The notes under the pieces were generated by a model that made no database searches, was not told the DNA's origin, and was given only the letters and a program-made list of their open reading frames with translations. Positions 1 through 9,633 of a stretch of 46,840 nt of DNA are shown one piece after another. Position 1 is the stretch's first letter. Each line of letters opens with the position of its first letter. Position numbers and translations under genes: made by a program. Origin of the DNA: CAYURH01 sp964447105 (GTDB lineage Bacteria > Patescibacteriota > Saccharimonadia > Saccharimonadales > EFPC-124); assembly GCA_964447105.1 (NCBI GenBank), contig CAYURH010000007.1, forward strand, positions 1 to 46,840. The letters run 5' to 3'.

Positions 1-8
1 GGAGTAGA

Positions 9-1046
9 ATGACCATTACGCATTTTTTGAATACCCATGATTTAGAAAAAACGCTCCTTATCGGCTACTACGGCGGCGGTAATTTTGGCGACGAACTGCT
101 GTTGGAAGTCATGCAAAACCTGTTAAGCAAGCAGGGCGTGAAGAGTGTTGATATTGGCGCTATGCCGTATGTAAAATTCGCCGACTATCATCATGATTTT
201 GGCTACAAGGTATTTCGCGCCAATGCGCCGGCGCAGTTGCTACAGGCGATTATGCGCAACAAAAATGTGGTAGTGGGTGGTGGAGGAATTTGGGGGCTGG
301 ATGCCAAATTGCAACCACTGCTCATGAGTGTGGCGCTCATGATGGCGCGAGTTTTGGGCAAAAAAGTCTATTTGCTTGGCGTGGGTTATTACCAATCCAC
401 CAACTGGTACGGTCATTTCGGCGCGTGGCTGGCAGCACGTGCAGCGCACCAGATCATTGCGCGTGATGTAGAGACATGGCAGAATTTCGAAAATCTGGGT
501 GCACGCGTATCCCTCGATAGTGATCTGGCGTGGAATGTGCGCGATATTGACGCCAGTGTGTATCAGGATGAGTTGGCTACGCTGGAGCAAGAACTACCGA
601 TTCAACCGGGCACGTTACTCATTACACTGCGACGTTTTAGCGCGCAGCATTTAAATGATTTTGATCATCAAGTCGGTAGTATTATCGCGCAGAATCCGCA
701 GCGACCTATCGTGGTAGCGTTGCTGGAACCGCGCGACGTGTATACGGCTGGGTATCGCACTATCGAAAAATGGCAACGCCAGTACCCTAACGTGCGAGCG
801 TTTGAAGCTGCGCTTAACCCAGTGGTGTTTTATTTGTTTTTGGCCAAACATCATCACAATATTAGTGTTATTAGTCCGCAGTTTCATGCCATGTTGTGTG
901 CTCACTTGGCGGGCGCACGGTTTTTGCCTCTGGTGTACGACAACAAATGTGAGGCATTGCTGCAGCAGCTGGGTATCACACCACGCCATTCCATCTATGA
1001 TTTAAAGCCATCGGTTTTGACCGAATTTGTGCAGGAAACCGCGTAA
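9..1046 (+). CDS. csaB: Polysaccharide pyruvyl transferase family protein (CsaB-like)
   Basis: This is a 345-residue protein of the polysaccharide pyruvyl transferase family, which moves a pyruvyl group from phosphoenolpyruvate onto cell-wall or exopolysaccharide sugars. Family marks visible are the N-terminal glycine-rich GYYGGGNFGDELL (residues 19-31), the VVVGGGGIWG loop near residue 90 and the SPQFHAMLCAHLAG segment near residue 290, which matches the conserved C-terminal histidine region. GGAG lies a few bases upstream of the ATG. The next gene starts 6 bp after the stop, so the gene leads an operon with two large membrane proteins that probably act on the same surface polymer. In Gram-positives CsaB modifies the polymer that anchors SLH-domain proteins; whether that holds here cannot be seen. 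The csaB name is by family resemblance. Confidence 0.82.
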   Translation: MTITHFLNTHDLEKTLLIGYYGGGNFGDELLLEVMQNLLSKQGVKSVDIGAMPYVKFADYHHDFGYKVFRANAPAQLLQAIMRNKNVVVGGGGIWGLDAKLQPLLMSVALMMARVLGKKVYLLGVGYYQSTNWYGHFGAWLAARAAHQIIARDVETWQNFENLGARVSLDSDLAWNVRDIDASVYQDELATLEQELPIQPGTLLITLRRFSAQHLNDFDHQVGSIIAQNPQRPIVVALLEPRDVYTAGYRTIEKWQRQYPNVRAFEAALNPVVFYLFLAKHHHNISVISPQFHAMLCAHLAGARFLPLVYDNKCEALLQQLGITPRHSIYDLKPSVLTEFVQETA

Positions 1047-1052
1047 AATCTG

Positions 1053-3908
1053 ATGCAATTTCTGTCCAATGGTGACTATGTATTTCCGTTTTCGCCTGCA
1101 TTGTATTGGGTGAAGCATTTGTTTGTGTGGTCATTTCAGACAGGCGCGCCCAATCCGGACGGGATCATTCGCCTGCCAGGCAGATTGCTCATGCTCTTGA
1201 TTTTCCAGCTGAGCGGCAACGTGGCGGTGAGTTATTTCTATCTCATCGCATCGGTAGTCGTAGTGTTTGTGAGTTTTTTGATTTTTTCGCGCACATTTAT
1301 GCGCACCAAAAGCTGGTTGACAGCCATAGTGGTGTCCACGCTCTTTACGCTGAATCCCGCATTCCTGGGTAACTTAGCGAAAGTTGGGTTGGTCATGGCC
1401 GCGGCGCTTTTGCCATTGTGCCTGGTGTTGCTCAATAAATTTTTTGCCAAAAAACAGTTCAAGTATTTGCTACTCTACGTATTTTTGCTGAATATATCCT
1501 TGATACACCCGTATACATTTACGGTTAACCTGCTTATCTCAGGGGCCTACTTTGCTTACCACGCGTGGCGTGAGCGTGAATGGATAGCTGCATCGTGGCT
1601 CAAATTTGTTGGCATCGGCGGCGTGGCGCTCGCCATGAGTCTGTATTTCTTGCTGCCCATAGCGTCACTTGGTTCGATCAGTAAAGACATACTGTCGCAG
1701 GATATTTCGGATACGCCAGTGGACTACACCACGCTGGTGGATATTGCCAACACCAGCGGGTTGTCAAACGCGTTCGGGTTGAGTAAGCAAGTGTTTTTGG
1801 ATTTTTCGTTTACGAATGATGTGTATAAACCAATATTTTTGATCGGCGTATTTGGCGTGTATGTCATTATGGTTGGTCTGTATGTGCATCTTGAAAAACG
1901 CTTGAGGCCCAGTGACCGGCGACTGTTTATCGGCTGTCTAGCGGTGACGCTGTTGCTAATTTTGCTGTCCACTGGCACGTTGTTTAACATCGACGCAGTT
2001 ATCAAATTTCTTATCAGCCAACCGGGTGGGTGGATGTTCCGCTCGCCGCTGAAGTGGCAGTTGTATATACCGTTTTTCCTGTGCACAGGGCTATTGATAC
2101 TGCTGCGTTACCTGCCCAAAAGCTGGCTGCGGCGCGGGGCGCAAGGTGCATTGGCGCTCGTGATTCTACTTATGAACGGCTATCTGCTGGGTAGCGTGTA
2201 CACCCGTATTTTGGTGCCGCGCACTGTGGGCGAGTTCGCTGCATTGCAAAACATGCCGCTCGACGACAAATCGGTACTATTTGCCAACACCGAAACATGC
2301 ACATTCTATGCACAAGACAACCCCGGCGTGTTTACCGAAATGAACCAAATACTCGCCAGCAAAAATGTGCAAGTCAAACGCATACTGGCCGACAATATAG
2401 GATCTATTGGGTTGAGCAGCTACAACTACATTTTGAGTTGCGAACAGAGCGCCAAAAACGAGCTGCAAAAGCGCACTGACTTTGCCAAAGTGGCGTCGTT
2501 TGCCGGCGGTTCAATTGAGCTCTATCAAAACCAAGCATCCAAACCTGCAGCCTATGCCACCACCGAGTTATTTGCACTATCTGCATTCCAAAATGTGGGC
2601 GCCAAGCAAAGTTTGGTAGCCACTGAGCTGCAAAAAGACTTTCATTTTATTGATGAAGACGACGGCCACGCCAGCACCGGCCTCTATGATGCATTCGACA
2701 ATGTGTCGCCCAGCACACTCAAAGCAGGTAGCGTGGTGACGTCGGTGATTCCCAACAACAACGGCACACAGAAATTGATGCTGCACGACAAAAATCGCGT
2801 GGTGTACTACCAAAAACAGAACAACCAAATATTACTTAGCCCCACGCCCGACAAGAATTTTAGCCGCCTTCCGGCTAGCTTAGATTTCGATGCGTCGGCC
2901 GGCAAAAGCCTAGAATTCCGCTACACCGACAAAGCGTACAACTACCAAAATATTATGCCCAACCCATCGCTCGAAGACGGTTTATGGCAAGACAAAGTGG
3001 TGGACTGCAATGCCTATGACACCAGTGCACTCATCGGCATGAAAGTGGATAAAAAAGACAAAACTGATGGCCGACAATCCCTTCGCCTCGAAGCCCAGCG
3101 TCACATTGCCTGTACTGGCCCCAATGACATTGTCGTTAAACCCGGATCGCACTATTTGCTCAGTTTTGACTACCGCAGCAGCATCCCCAAAAAAGCCGGC
3201 TACTATATTGGGTTTAATAATGCCGATGAAGATTTCGTAAGTGACCGCTTGCCCGGCGAGCACGACGACTGGCAGCAATATAGCCAAGTGATAAGCATCC
3301 CGCAAGGCACCACACAGCTCAAGATGTTGTTGTATGCTTACCCAGATGACGCCACAGGCGACAATGTGGACGTGCACTATGACAATTTCCAACTGATCGA
3401 AGTGCCCGACCTGCAAGACGAATTTTATGTCTTGAGTGATGCGCGACTCAATTACAAAACGCCACAAAGCGTTACGCTCGCCACTGTGGACCCCACGCGC
3501 AAAAAGATTCGCGTCACTAGCGCATCTACGCCGTTTTATCTCGTGCTCAACGAAAGTTATCACCCCAAATGGCGCCTCGATCTTAGCAATGACAAAGTCA
3601 ACAGTGCGGCTGGCAGCTGGCTGCCGCTGGGCGTAGACGCCGTGTCAGAAGCAGATCATTTCAAAGTCAACAATGCGTTGAACGCCTGGTTTGTCGACCC
3701 AGAGCAACTTTGCCGTGACCATGATGGCTGCATCAAAAATGGTGATGGTAGCTATGACATGGACTTGGTGGCAGAATTTGCTCCGCAGCGCAGTTTCTAT
3801 GTGGGTGCAATTGTGAGCAGCGTGGCGTGGTTGGGTGTGGCTGGCTATTTGGGATTTGATAGCATCAAAACCGCAGTGCAGTATGTGAGGAGGCGACATG
3901 AACATTAA
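1053..3908 (+). CDS. Large polytopic membrane protein with C-terminal carbohydrate-binding-like region
   Basis: A 951-residue protein. Roughly the first 390 residues are a run of hydrophobic helices (about 10-12) broken by short loops, an architecture like GT-C glycosyltransferases and YfhO/AftD-type proteins. A large exported region follows. Residues about 635-785 begin with NPSLEDG and look like a galactose-binding or CBM-type beta sandwich. One last helix near residue 920 and a basic tail return the chain to the cytoplasm. I see no certain catalytic motif, so transfer of a sugar from a lipid carrier is inference. It lies 6 bp after the pyruvyl transferase and overlaps the next membrane gene by 11 bp, which suggests translational coupling. 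There is no strong Shine-Dalgarno, which fits coupling. Confidence 0.75.
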   Translation: MQFLSNGDYVFPFSPALYWVKHLFVWSFQTGAPNPDGIIRLPGRLLMLLIFQLSGNVAVSYFYLIASVVVVFVSFLIFSRTFMRTKSWLTAIVVSTLFTLNPAFLGNLAKVGLVMAAALLPLCLVLLNKFFAKKQFKYLLLYVFLLNISLIHPYTFTVNLLISGAYFAYHAWREREWIAASWLKFVGIGGVALAMSLYFLLPIASLGSISKDILSQDISDTPVDYTTLVDIANTSGLSNAFGLSKQVFLDFSFTNDVYKPIFLIGVFGVYVIMVGLYVHLEKRLRPSDRRLFIGCLAVTLLLILLSTGTLFNIDAVIKFLISQPGGWMFRSPLKWQLYIPFFLCTGLLILLRYLPKSWLRRGAQGALALVILLMNGYLLGSVYTRILVPRTVGEFAALQNMPLDDKSVLFANTETCTFYAQDNPGVFTEMNQILASKNVQVKRILADNIGSIGLSSYNYILSCEQSAKNELQKRTDFAKVASFAGGSIELYQNQASKPAAYATTELFALSAFQNVGAKQSLVATELQKDFHFIDEDDGHASTGLYDAFDNVSPSTLKAGSVVTSVIPNNNGTQKLMLHDKNRVVYYQKQNNQILLSPTPDKNFSRLPASLDFDASAGKSLEFRYTDKAYNYQNIMPNPSLEDGLWQDKVVDCNAYDTSALIGMKVDKKDKTDGRQSLRLEAQRHIACTGPNDIVVKPGSHYLLSFDYRSSIPKKAGYYIGFNNADEDFVSDRLPGEHDDWQQYSQVISIPQGTTQLKMLLYAYPDDATGDNVDVHYDNFQLIEVPDLQDEFYVLSDARLNYKTPQSVTLATVDPTRKKIRVTSASTPFYLVLNESYHPKWRLDLSNDKVNSAAGSWLPLGVDAVSEADHFKVNNALNAWFVDPEQLCRDHDGCIKNGDGSYDMDLVAEFAPQRSFYVGAIVSSVAWLGVAGYLGFDSIKTAVQYVRRRHEH

Positions 3909-5571
3909 GCAGTGGGCGAGTGGCAAAAACTACACACATTATATAGTGTATGCGGCGATGAGCTTGCTGATATTGTGGCCGGTATTGGCGCCGGGGTTTG
4001 TGCTGACGCTTGATATGGTATTTACCCCGCACATTCCGGCGCCCTCGCTGGCGGATGCTCGGGCGAGTTATCCATTCTATTTATTGCTTCATGTATTAAA
4101 TATGGTGGTGCCGGCGGATGCGCTGCAAAAAATCATGTTGATTGCGATATTTATGGCTGCTGGCGTGGGGGCACATGGGCTGGCGCGGCATATTTTGCAG
4201 AAGCAAACTTATGCGATGTATGGCGCATATTTTGCTGGACTGTTCTATATTATCAACCCGTTTACGTATGACCGACTCATGGCTGGGCAGTACGCTGTGT
4301 TGCTTGGGTATATGCTGTTGCCATTTGCGCTGCGGAGTTTATTGGTACTTTTGGACAAACCGAATGTGCGCAATGCAGTGGTGTTGGCGCTGTGGGCAGT
4401 GGGCGTGGGCGTGGTGTCAATTCACGGCCTGGGCTGGCTCGTTGTATTGTGTGTGATTGGTATGGTTGTCGCTATGTGGCGCGCAGCGCACCGAGGGCGT
4501 AGCATTGGGCCGCTGCTTCGATATAGCGCAGTGTCGCTTGTCGTTTTTGGAGTGCTCAGTTGCTATTGGCTGGTGCCTTTGGCCATAGGACAGGGCACCA
4601 CGGCCTCAGCAATACAGCAGTTTGGCGCCGTGGACCGCCAGGCGTTTGCCACTGCGGGTGGCAGCGCGATTGGTGTGTTTGGTAACATCATTCGGTTGCA
4701 AGGATTTTGGGCGGAGCAGCGTGATCTATTTGTGTTGCCGCAAGACCAAGTCCCGCTGTGGGGGTTGATCGCGCTGCTGTGTATAGTGCTGGTGATTACT
4801 GGCGGTGTGTGGGCTTGGCGGCATGGTCGGCGATTTGCGTTGGCGCTTGTTGGCGTGAGCGCTGGGGTTGCCGTCGTGTTGGCGATGGGTGTGGGCGCCG
4901 GTTGGTTGGCGCAATATATACCGTTTTTTGCCGGCTACCGCGAACCGCAAAAATTTGTAGCACTCGTGGCTCTGGCCTATAGTGTGCTCGGTGGTTTGGG
5001 TGTGGTGGCGCTGCTCAATATGGCCAAACGCTGGCCTGACTGGACTTCGACTGTCATTACTGCTGCATTATTTATATTGCCGATCGCATTAACCCCCACC
5101 ATGCCTTCTGGTGCAAATGGGCAGCTCACTGCCAGCCAGTACCCGGATGACTGGGCGACTACGGACGCGCAATTGCAGGCAGATCCAGCGAATTTCCGCG
5201 TGCTCTTTTTGCCGTGGCATCAATATATGCGATTTGATTTTGCAGGAAGAATTATCGCCAATCCGGCCACGCAGTTTTTTAGCAAACCCACCATTACCAG
5301 TGATAATCCGGAATTTGGCAACCTGCCACCTAGCGGTGACGAGGTGGCTACCGACATCGATCAGCATGTCATGCCGCAAGCGAGCACTCGCCACGACCTA
5401 GGGGCTCAACTCGCCGCGCGCAATATCAAATATGTAGTACTCGCCCAAGAATATGATCATGACAAATATGATTATCTCAATGCGCAATCCGATCTGAAAC
5501 TACTCAGCGAATCCGATACGTTGCGCTTGTATCTCAATACGGCATGGAAACCAGAGGTTCATCATGAATGA
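3898..5571 (+). CDS. Polytopic membrane protein, GT-C/YfhO-like
   Basis: A 557-residue protein with about 11-12 hydrophobic helices through residue 400 and a C-terminal extracytoplasmic domain of about 150 residues. It resembles the protein upstream in design (helix bundle followed by an exported domain) but lacks the carbohydrate-binding insert. GAGG lies just before the ATG, inside the preceding gene, and the two frames overlap by 11 bp. The next gene overlaps its end by 8 bp. Tight packing places it in the surface-polysaccharide operon. A role as a glycosyltransferase or polymer-handling membrane protein is inferred from topology and context only; no catalytic motif is recognised. Confidence 0.72.
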   Translation: MNIKQWASGKNYTHYIVYAAMSLLILWPVLAPGFVLTLDMVFTPHIPAPSLADARASYPFYLLLHVLNMVVPADALQKIMLIAIFMAAGVGAHGLARHILQKQTYAMYGAYFAGLFYIINPFTYDRLMAGQYAVLLGYMLLPFALRSLLVLLDKPNVRNAVVLALWAVGVGVVSIHGLGWLVVLCVIGMVVAMWRAAHRGRSIGPLLRYSAVSLVVFGVLSCYWLVPLAIGQGTTASAIQQFGAVDRQAFATAGGSAIGVFGNIIRLQGFWAEQRDLFVLPQDQVPLWGLIALLCIVLVITGGVWAWRHGRRFALALVGVSAGVAVVLAMGVGAGWLAQYIPFFAGYREPQKFVALVALAYSVLGGLGVVALLNMAKRWPDWTSTVITAALFILPIALTPTMPSGANGQLTASQYPDDWATTDAQLQADPANFRVLFLPWHQYMRFDFAGRIIANPATQFFSKPTITSDNPEFGNLPPSGDEVATDIDQHVMPQASTRHDLGAQLAARNIKYVVLAQEYDHDKYDYLNAQSDLKLLSESDTLRLYLNTAWKPEVHHE

Positions 5572-6127
5572 AGCACCGTGGCAACCCCAAAAAATTGCGC
5601 GTAGTCGCCCGCCGCGTGTCGTGGATGATTTTGCACCACGTCCACGCGCCGCTGCCGCCTCGACGCCAGTGCACCGACCGGCGCCAGCAGTTCAGCGCCA
5701 CGAACAACACCCGGAATCGCGTACGCCCAAACCCGTGCCGCATCCGCCACCGTCGGCCGGGCTGTCGCTGGCCGACCAAATGCTCGAACGCGCCAATATC
5801 AAGCCGCATTCTCGCCTCGCGTCGTATGTGCAGGTGGTGGTTGTCATCGTTGCTGCCGCAGTTGCTGGTCTGGTGTTTCAGTCGTTGCCGTTGGGCGAAA
5901 TCGCTATTGCCGCCTACGGCATCATCGCCCTGGCGCGATCCATTGCGTCGCGTACTACATTTATATTGGCGCTTGTCGCGCTGGGTATCGTGCCGGTGCT
6001 GATGCTTATTGGACAACCATTTTTGAGTGAGAATTTTGCCACCTATGCCTTTATCTTGCTGATCGTGGCAATACTGAGTGTTTTGAAGGAGGTATATAGA
6101 GGTCGAAAATCAAGTGGCATACCATAA
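5564..6127 (+). CDS. Membrane protein with proline-rich cytoplasmic N-terminus
   Basis: A 187-residue protein. The first 80 or so residues are rich in proline, alanine and arginine and look disordered and cytoplasmic. Residues about 85-180 hold three to four transmembrane helices, and the chain ends in a basic tail (KEVYRGRK). It overlaps the previous gene by 8 bp, with AGAGG just before the ATG, and is the last gene of the polysaccharide operon, since a terminator-like hairpin overlaps its stop codon. No family is recognised. A small membrane partner of the two large proteins upstream is a reasonable guess. Confidence 0.65.
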   Translation: MNEAPWQPQKIARSRPPRVVDDFAPRPRAAAASTPVHRPAPAVQRHEQHPESRTPKPVPHPPPSAGLSLADQMLERANIKPHSRLASYVQVVVVIVAAAVAGLVFQSLPLGEIAIAAYGIIALARSIASRTTFILALVALGIVPVLMLIGQPFLSENFATYAFILLIVAILSVLKEVYRGRKSSGIP

Positions 6128-6149
6128 TAGCCGCTGCTTGATTTGTTTT
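6107..6149 (+). terminator. Intrinsic terminator of the polysaccharide operon
   Basis: AAATCAAG (6107-6114) pairs with CTTGATTT (6137-6144), with an inner TGGC/GCCG pairing, and is followed by GTTTT. The 5' arm lies within the last codons of the preceding gene. Confidence 0.6.
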
Positions 6150-6172
6150 ACATATAACGCGAAGGGAGAACT

Positions 6173-6544
6173 ATGAAATTCAGAACGTCACCCACCACGT
6201 TAACCGCCAAAAAGGGTCCCAACAAATTGGTTTTGGGCTTTGCTGCCGTAGCTGTGGCTGCGATGGTAGGCACCGCTGGTGTAGCCAACGCTACGTCGGG
6301 GCCAGGTCCGCATGGGCCAGGCCCAACAACCAAAGAACAGTGTAAGCACAACGGCTGGAAGCATTTTGGCTTCAAAAACCAAGGGCAGTGCGTTAGTTGG
6401 GTAACGCATGCGCAGTCGGGCGGCGGATATGGTAATGGCAACACTACCATCAACGCCAACGCCAATGTCGATTTGACACTTAATAACTCCAACAACAACA
6501 CCGTAAACATCATCATCCGATGGGTGTTTGGAGGGGGTAATTAA
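6173..6544 (+). CDS. Small secreted asparagine-rich protein
   Basis: A 123-residue protein with a basic N-terminus, a hydrophobic signal segment (about residues 19-38) and a likely cleavage after GVANA. The mature part holds a short two-cysteine module, KEQCKHNGWKHFG then KNQGQCVSWV, of a kind seen in small secreted proteins of Actinobacteria and relatives. The tail is low complexity and rich in asparagine, threonine and glycine (NGNTTINANANVDL). GGGAG lies 6 bases upstream of the ATG. It is monocistronic between two terminators. It is probably a surface or secreted structural protein; its function is unknown. Confidence 0.7.
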   Translation: MKFRTSPTTLTAKKGPNKLVLGFAAVAVAAMVGTAGVANATSGPGPHGPGPTTKEQCKHNGWKHFGFKNQGQCVSWVTHAQSGGGYGNGNTTINANANVDLTLNNSNNNTVNIIIRWVFGGGN

Positions 6545-6571
6545 GTAGTCGCCGGCATAAGCGGCCAGTAA

Positions 6572-6600
6572 CAAAAAGGGGCCCATAGGGCTCCTTTTTG
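6572..6600. terminator. Bidirectional intrinsic terminator
   Basis: AAAAAGG and CCTTTTT (6573-6579 and 6593-6599) enclose GCCC/GGGC with a three-base loop. A and T runs on both sides let it serve both the secreted-protein gene and the convergent membrane gene. Confidence 0.85.
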
Positions 6601-6617
6601 TGTGCAGAGAAGTATGA

Positions 6618-7013
6618 TCACTTGGTTCGTTTGACGCGTATGTACAGCAACCCGTAAATCCAGGCACTGGCTATAAATCCAACCGCCATCAAATATGACC
6701 ACCAGTCGTTTTCGGTTGTCATGGTCAGGATACCGCTGATAATCGTGAGACCGATAACTGCGCACCCCCACCCAGCGAGCGGTCGATAGATTGGCGCCTC
6801 TTTTATGACGAGCCGTATGGTTAGTGTTGCTCCTACAGCGAGACCCAGGGCTATAAGTACATGTAGCCCTAAGAAGATTGATGTAAAGATTTTGGCGCTG
6901 TCTTCGGCTTCTGATGGCATCCCGATGAGATTTACTGCCATGCCCAGCAAAAACGCTGCTGTGAGCATGCGTAGTTGCGCGCGTATTCGTGTTGTTAGTG
7001 CATTTTTCTTCAT
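6618..7013 (-). CDS. Small four-helix membrane protein
   Basis: A 131-residue protein with four predicted transmembrane helices (near residues 15-33, 42-65, 80-100 and 103-124) and charged ends (MKKNALTTRIRAQLR and RVKRTK). No family is recognised. It converges on the secreted-protein gene across a shared terminator. On its own strand TATACT lies exactly 6 nt before the ATG with no Shine-Dalgarno, so its mRNA is predicted to be leaderless. Confidence 0.65.
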   Translation of the reverse strand: MKKNALTTRIRAQLRMLTAAFLLGMAVNLIGMPSEAEDSAKIFTSIFLGLHVLIALGLAVGATLTIRLVIKEAPIYRPLAGWGCAVIGLTIISGILTMTTENDWWSYLMAVGFIASAWIYGLLYIRVKRTK

Positions 7014-7120
7014 GCTTCTAGTATATGCCGATATGGCTAAACCATAAACATTATTTCGTATTCTCAGTTCTCGAAGTATAATATGTGAAGAAGAGTGGGC
7101 CTAAATAGATAAGGAGATAT

Positions 7121-7525
7121 ATGGACCCAGCAGCGCAACCCCCAGCGACCAGCTCCAAAATACTTGTTGTAGATGACGAAATGCCTATGCTGCAGATGAT
7201 TTCTGGCGCTTTGCAAAGCGCAGGCCTCACCGTCATCCAAGCCAAAAATGGCCAAGAAGGCCAAGAGGTCGCACTCAAAGAACGCCCTGATCTCATAGTC
7301 ACAGACAATCTGATGCCCCTTACTACCGGCATTCAAATGGTGGCTAATCTGCGAAAAGACCCATGGGGCGCCAAAGTACCGGTGATCGTCATGACCAACG
7401 TCAACGACCTCAACGCCGTGAATGAATCGCTCCAGGCCGGTATTACTGATTACGTGATGAAAGCCGATGTTGACTTGGACCAAATTACTCGCATGGTTAA
7501 AACCAAACTGGGTTTGAACGGATAG
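7121..7525 (+). CDS. Single-domain response regulator
   Basis: A 134-residue CheY-like receiver. The acidic pair is D18/D19, the phospho-acceptor aspartate is D62 (in DLIVTDNLMP), the switch threonine is T92 (VIVMTN) and the conserved lysine is K114 (DYVMKAD). There is no output domain, so it must signal through a partner protein or act as a phosphate sink. AAGGAG sits 7 bases before the ATG and TATAAT at 7077-7082 is a likely -10, so this gene has a normal leader. The histidine kinase starts 6 bp after its stop, so the two form a two-component pair. Confidence 0.93.
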   Translation: MDPAAQPPATSSKILVVDDEMPMLQMISGALQSAGLTVIQAKNGQEGQEVALKERPDLIVTDNLMPLTTGIQMVANLRKDPWGAKVPVIVMTNVNDLNAVNESLQAGITDYVMKADVDLDQITRMVKTKLGLNG

Positions 7526-7531
7526 ACGCCC

Positions 7532-8866
7532 ATGCATCTGCCGAAAAACGGGGGGTCATCGGCAGTTTCGATTGTGCTCATAGTGGTAATACTCACTGGC
7601 ACGGCGTTGCTCGCCGCGCTGAATGTGAATATCGCGGCCACAGATTATCGTAAGAGCTTGCAAGACCGCACGGCGACTATAGCTGTGTCGCTGGATAGTC
7701 AAAAAGTAGCACAACTCAAAGGCCAAGCCAGCGATGCTGATACGCCTATTTATAGAGAGCTCAAAAACCGTTTGGCGCTGCTCAAACAGAGTAACACCGA
7801 CGCAAGATCGATTTATCTGACTGGCAACAACGCCGGCGAACTGTTCTTTTATGTTGACTCCGAAGACCCCGATACAGCATATTACTCTGCTCCCGGCGAA
7901 CCGTACCCCGAAGCCACCGATTTGTTTAAGGGCGTTTTTCATAGCACAGCCGCTACCGTAGAAGGCCCGTTAAACGACAGCTACGGCAACTGGGTGTCTG
8001 GCCTGGCGCCTGTGGTGGATTTGAACTCGGGCAATGTGGTGGCGGTAGTGGGTATCGACATCGATGCCGATACGTATAACCGCACACTGTTCCAGATGGG
8101 CGCTATACCCATGTCGATCGGGTTTCTGTTCATCGGTCTTATTATTTTCTTTGAATGGCTGCGCCGCCGCGAGCAGCGTCAGCTACGAGTGCGCAGTGAG
8201 CTGGTGTCGGTGGCGTCACACGAACTCCGCACACCAATCACCGGCATCCGCTGGGCATCGGAGAGCCTCATGAAACGAGTCACCGACCAGGGTAGCCAGA
8301 CGCTCGTAAAAGCTATGCACGATAGCATTCTCAATCTGCAAGCTGGCACCGAAGACATACTGCAGCTTACTCGCCTTACGAGCAATCGGGATCAAAAATT
8401 GCAGCCCGTGCCCACCAACATGACCAAACTCATTGGCGAGATATGTGACACGCAGCGGCTGGCTGCCCAGGGGCGAAATATCACAGTCACAATGGACAAA
8501 AGTTGGACGCCAGACGTCACTATGACTTGTGACCCAGTCAAAATCCGCCGCGCACTGCACAACGTCGTGTCTAACGCAATCAAATATTCCAAAGATGGCG
8601 GCACGGTAACCGTGCGCTACGAGCACAGCGACAAGATGCACAAAATCATTGTGGCAGACCAGGGTATTGGCATTCCTGTCGAAGAACAAAGTCGCGTATT
8701 CGCCGGTTTTTACCGTGCCAGCAACGCCAAGGCGTCGGTGGTGGAAGGCACTGGCCTGGGTCTATATCTCACCAAAGCTATATTGCAGCAGCACCACGGC
8801 CGCGTGACGTTTGTGTCGGAGCAGGGCAAGGGCACGACTGTCACGCTAGAACTCCCTGTAAAATAG
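7532..8866 (+). CDS. Membrane sensor histidine kinase
   Basis: A 444-residue kinase. One transmembrane helix near residues 11-31 and a second near 190-208 enclose an exported sensor of about 155 residues. The HisKA domain has the phosphorylation site H230 in VASHELRTP. The HATPase domain shows an N box (NAIKYSKDGG), a G1 box (DQGIGIP) and a G2 box (GTGLGLYL). The sensor looks like a PDC/Cache fold by size and position, but the ligand is unknown. It is co-transcribed with the receiver protein upstream. The promoter of the next gene begins directly at its stop codon. Confidence 0.92.
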   Translation: MHLPKNGGSSAVSIVLIVVILTGTALLAALNVNIAATDYRKSLQDRTATIAVSLDSQKVAQLKGQASDADTPIYRELKNRLALLKQSNTDARSIYLTGNNAGELFFYVDSEDPDTAYYSAPGEPYPEATDLFKGVFHSTAATVEGPLNDSYGNWVSGLAPVVDLNSGNVVAVVGIDIDADTYNRTLFQMGAIPMSIGFLFIGLIIFFEWLRRREQRQLRVRSELVSVASHELRTPITGIRWASESLMKRVTDQGSQTLVKAMHDSILNLQAGTEDILQLTRLTSNRDQKLQPVPTNMTKLIGEICDTQRLAAQGRNITVTMDKSWTPDVTMTCDPVKIRRALHNVVSNAIKYSKDGGTVTVRYEHSDKMHKIIVADQGIGIPVEEQSRVFAGFYRASNAKASVVEGTGLGLYLTKAILQQHHGRVTFVSEQGKGTTVTLELPVK

Positions 8867-8894
8867 TTGACACAAGCATTATTTATGATATAAT
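8867..8894 (+). promoter_or_regulatory. Consensus vegetative promoter
   Basis: TTGACA (8867-8872), a 16-bp spacer and TATAAT (8889-8894): a perfect match in both hexamers, the strongest promoter in the window. The -35 directly follows the kinase stop codon. A small hairpin, AAAGAC/GTCTTT, lies in the leader before GAGAGGAG, the ribosome binding site. Confidence 0.9.
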
Positions 8895-8932
8895 GTAGTC
8901 ATTAAAGACTATATGTCTTTGAGAGGAGTTTT

Positions 8933-9616
8933 ATGACTACTATTAAGTTGACTCTTGCTGCTATTTTGAGCGCCGGCGTTATTGCCGCCAGCACCGCTCT
9001 GCCCGCTTTGGCGTGGCGTCCCCACGGTGTGATTGTGAAGAAAGTGCAAGATATCACGACGCAAAGTGCTTTGGTAGACGCAAATACTGCCAATGACGCA
9101 CTTGCCGTCAACAAGGGCGACACCCTCAAATATGTCATTACTATCACCAACGACGGTGAACCCAATAGTGACGGCCACAATGACATGGCCTTCACCAAAC
9201 TGACCGACACTTTGCCTGCCGGCATCGAACTTGTGAGCGACCCAACAGCTCGCACTATCACTGCCGACCTGGGCACGCTGAAACCTGGCCAGAGTATAAC
9301 CAAAGAATACTCAGTCAAGGTCATCAGCAGCACCAACGGTGCCATGATCACCAACAAAGCTTGCTTTACGGGTGACAGCGCCATCAAAGACTACCCACAG
9401 TCTGGTTGTAACGACGCAGTGGTGAAGGTGAAAGTTCCTGAAACCCCAACCCCACCCACTCCGCCACAAGTTTTGTCAGAAAAAACACCTGACAACTTGC
9501 CAAGCACTGGCTCTGAGCAAATGCTCGGTACAGTCGTTGGCCTCGGTGCCGCAGCGTATGGCGTCAGCGCCTACCTGCGCTCCAAGCAGAATCTGACCGC
9601 TAGCCACAAACGCTAA
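8933..9616 (+). CDS. LPXTG-anchored surface protein with DUF11-like domain
   Basis: A 227-residue protein with a signal peptide (residues 1-27, cleavage after ALPALA), a DUF11-type beta domain around residues 55-150 (LKYVITITNDGE, LTDTLPAGIELV, LGTLKPGQS), a proline/threonine spacer (TPTPPTPPQ) and a C-terminal sorting signal made of LPSTG (189-193), a hydrophobic stretch and a basic tail. A sortase should link it to the cell wall; none lies in this window. GAGGAG precedes the ATG and a consensus promoter lies upstream, so it is probably abundant. A role in contact with a host cell is inference. Confidence 0.88.
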   Translation: MTTIKLTLAAILSAGVIAASTALPALAWRPHGVIVKKVQDITTQSALVDANTANDALAVNKGDTLKYVITITNDGEPNSDGHNDMAFTKLTDTLPAGIELVSDPTARTITADLGTLKPGQSITKEYSVKVISSTNGAMITNKACFTGDSAIKDYPQSGCNDAVVKVKVPETPTPPTPPQVLSEKTPDNLPSTGSEQMLGTVVGLGAAAYGVSAYLRSKQNLTASHKR

Positions 9617-9633
9617 AACAGTCAACAAAATCT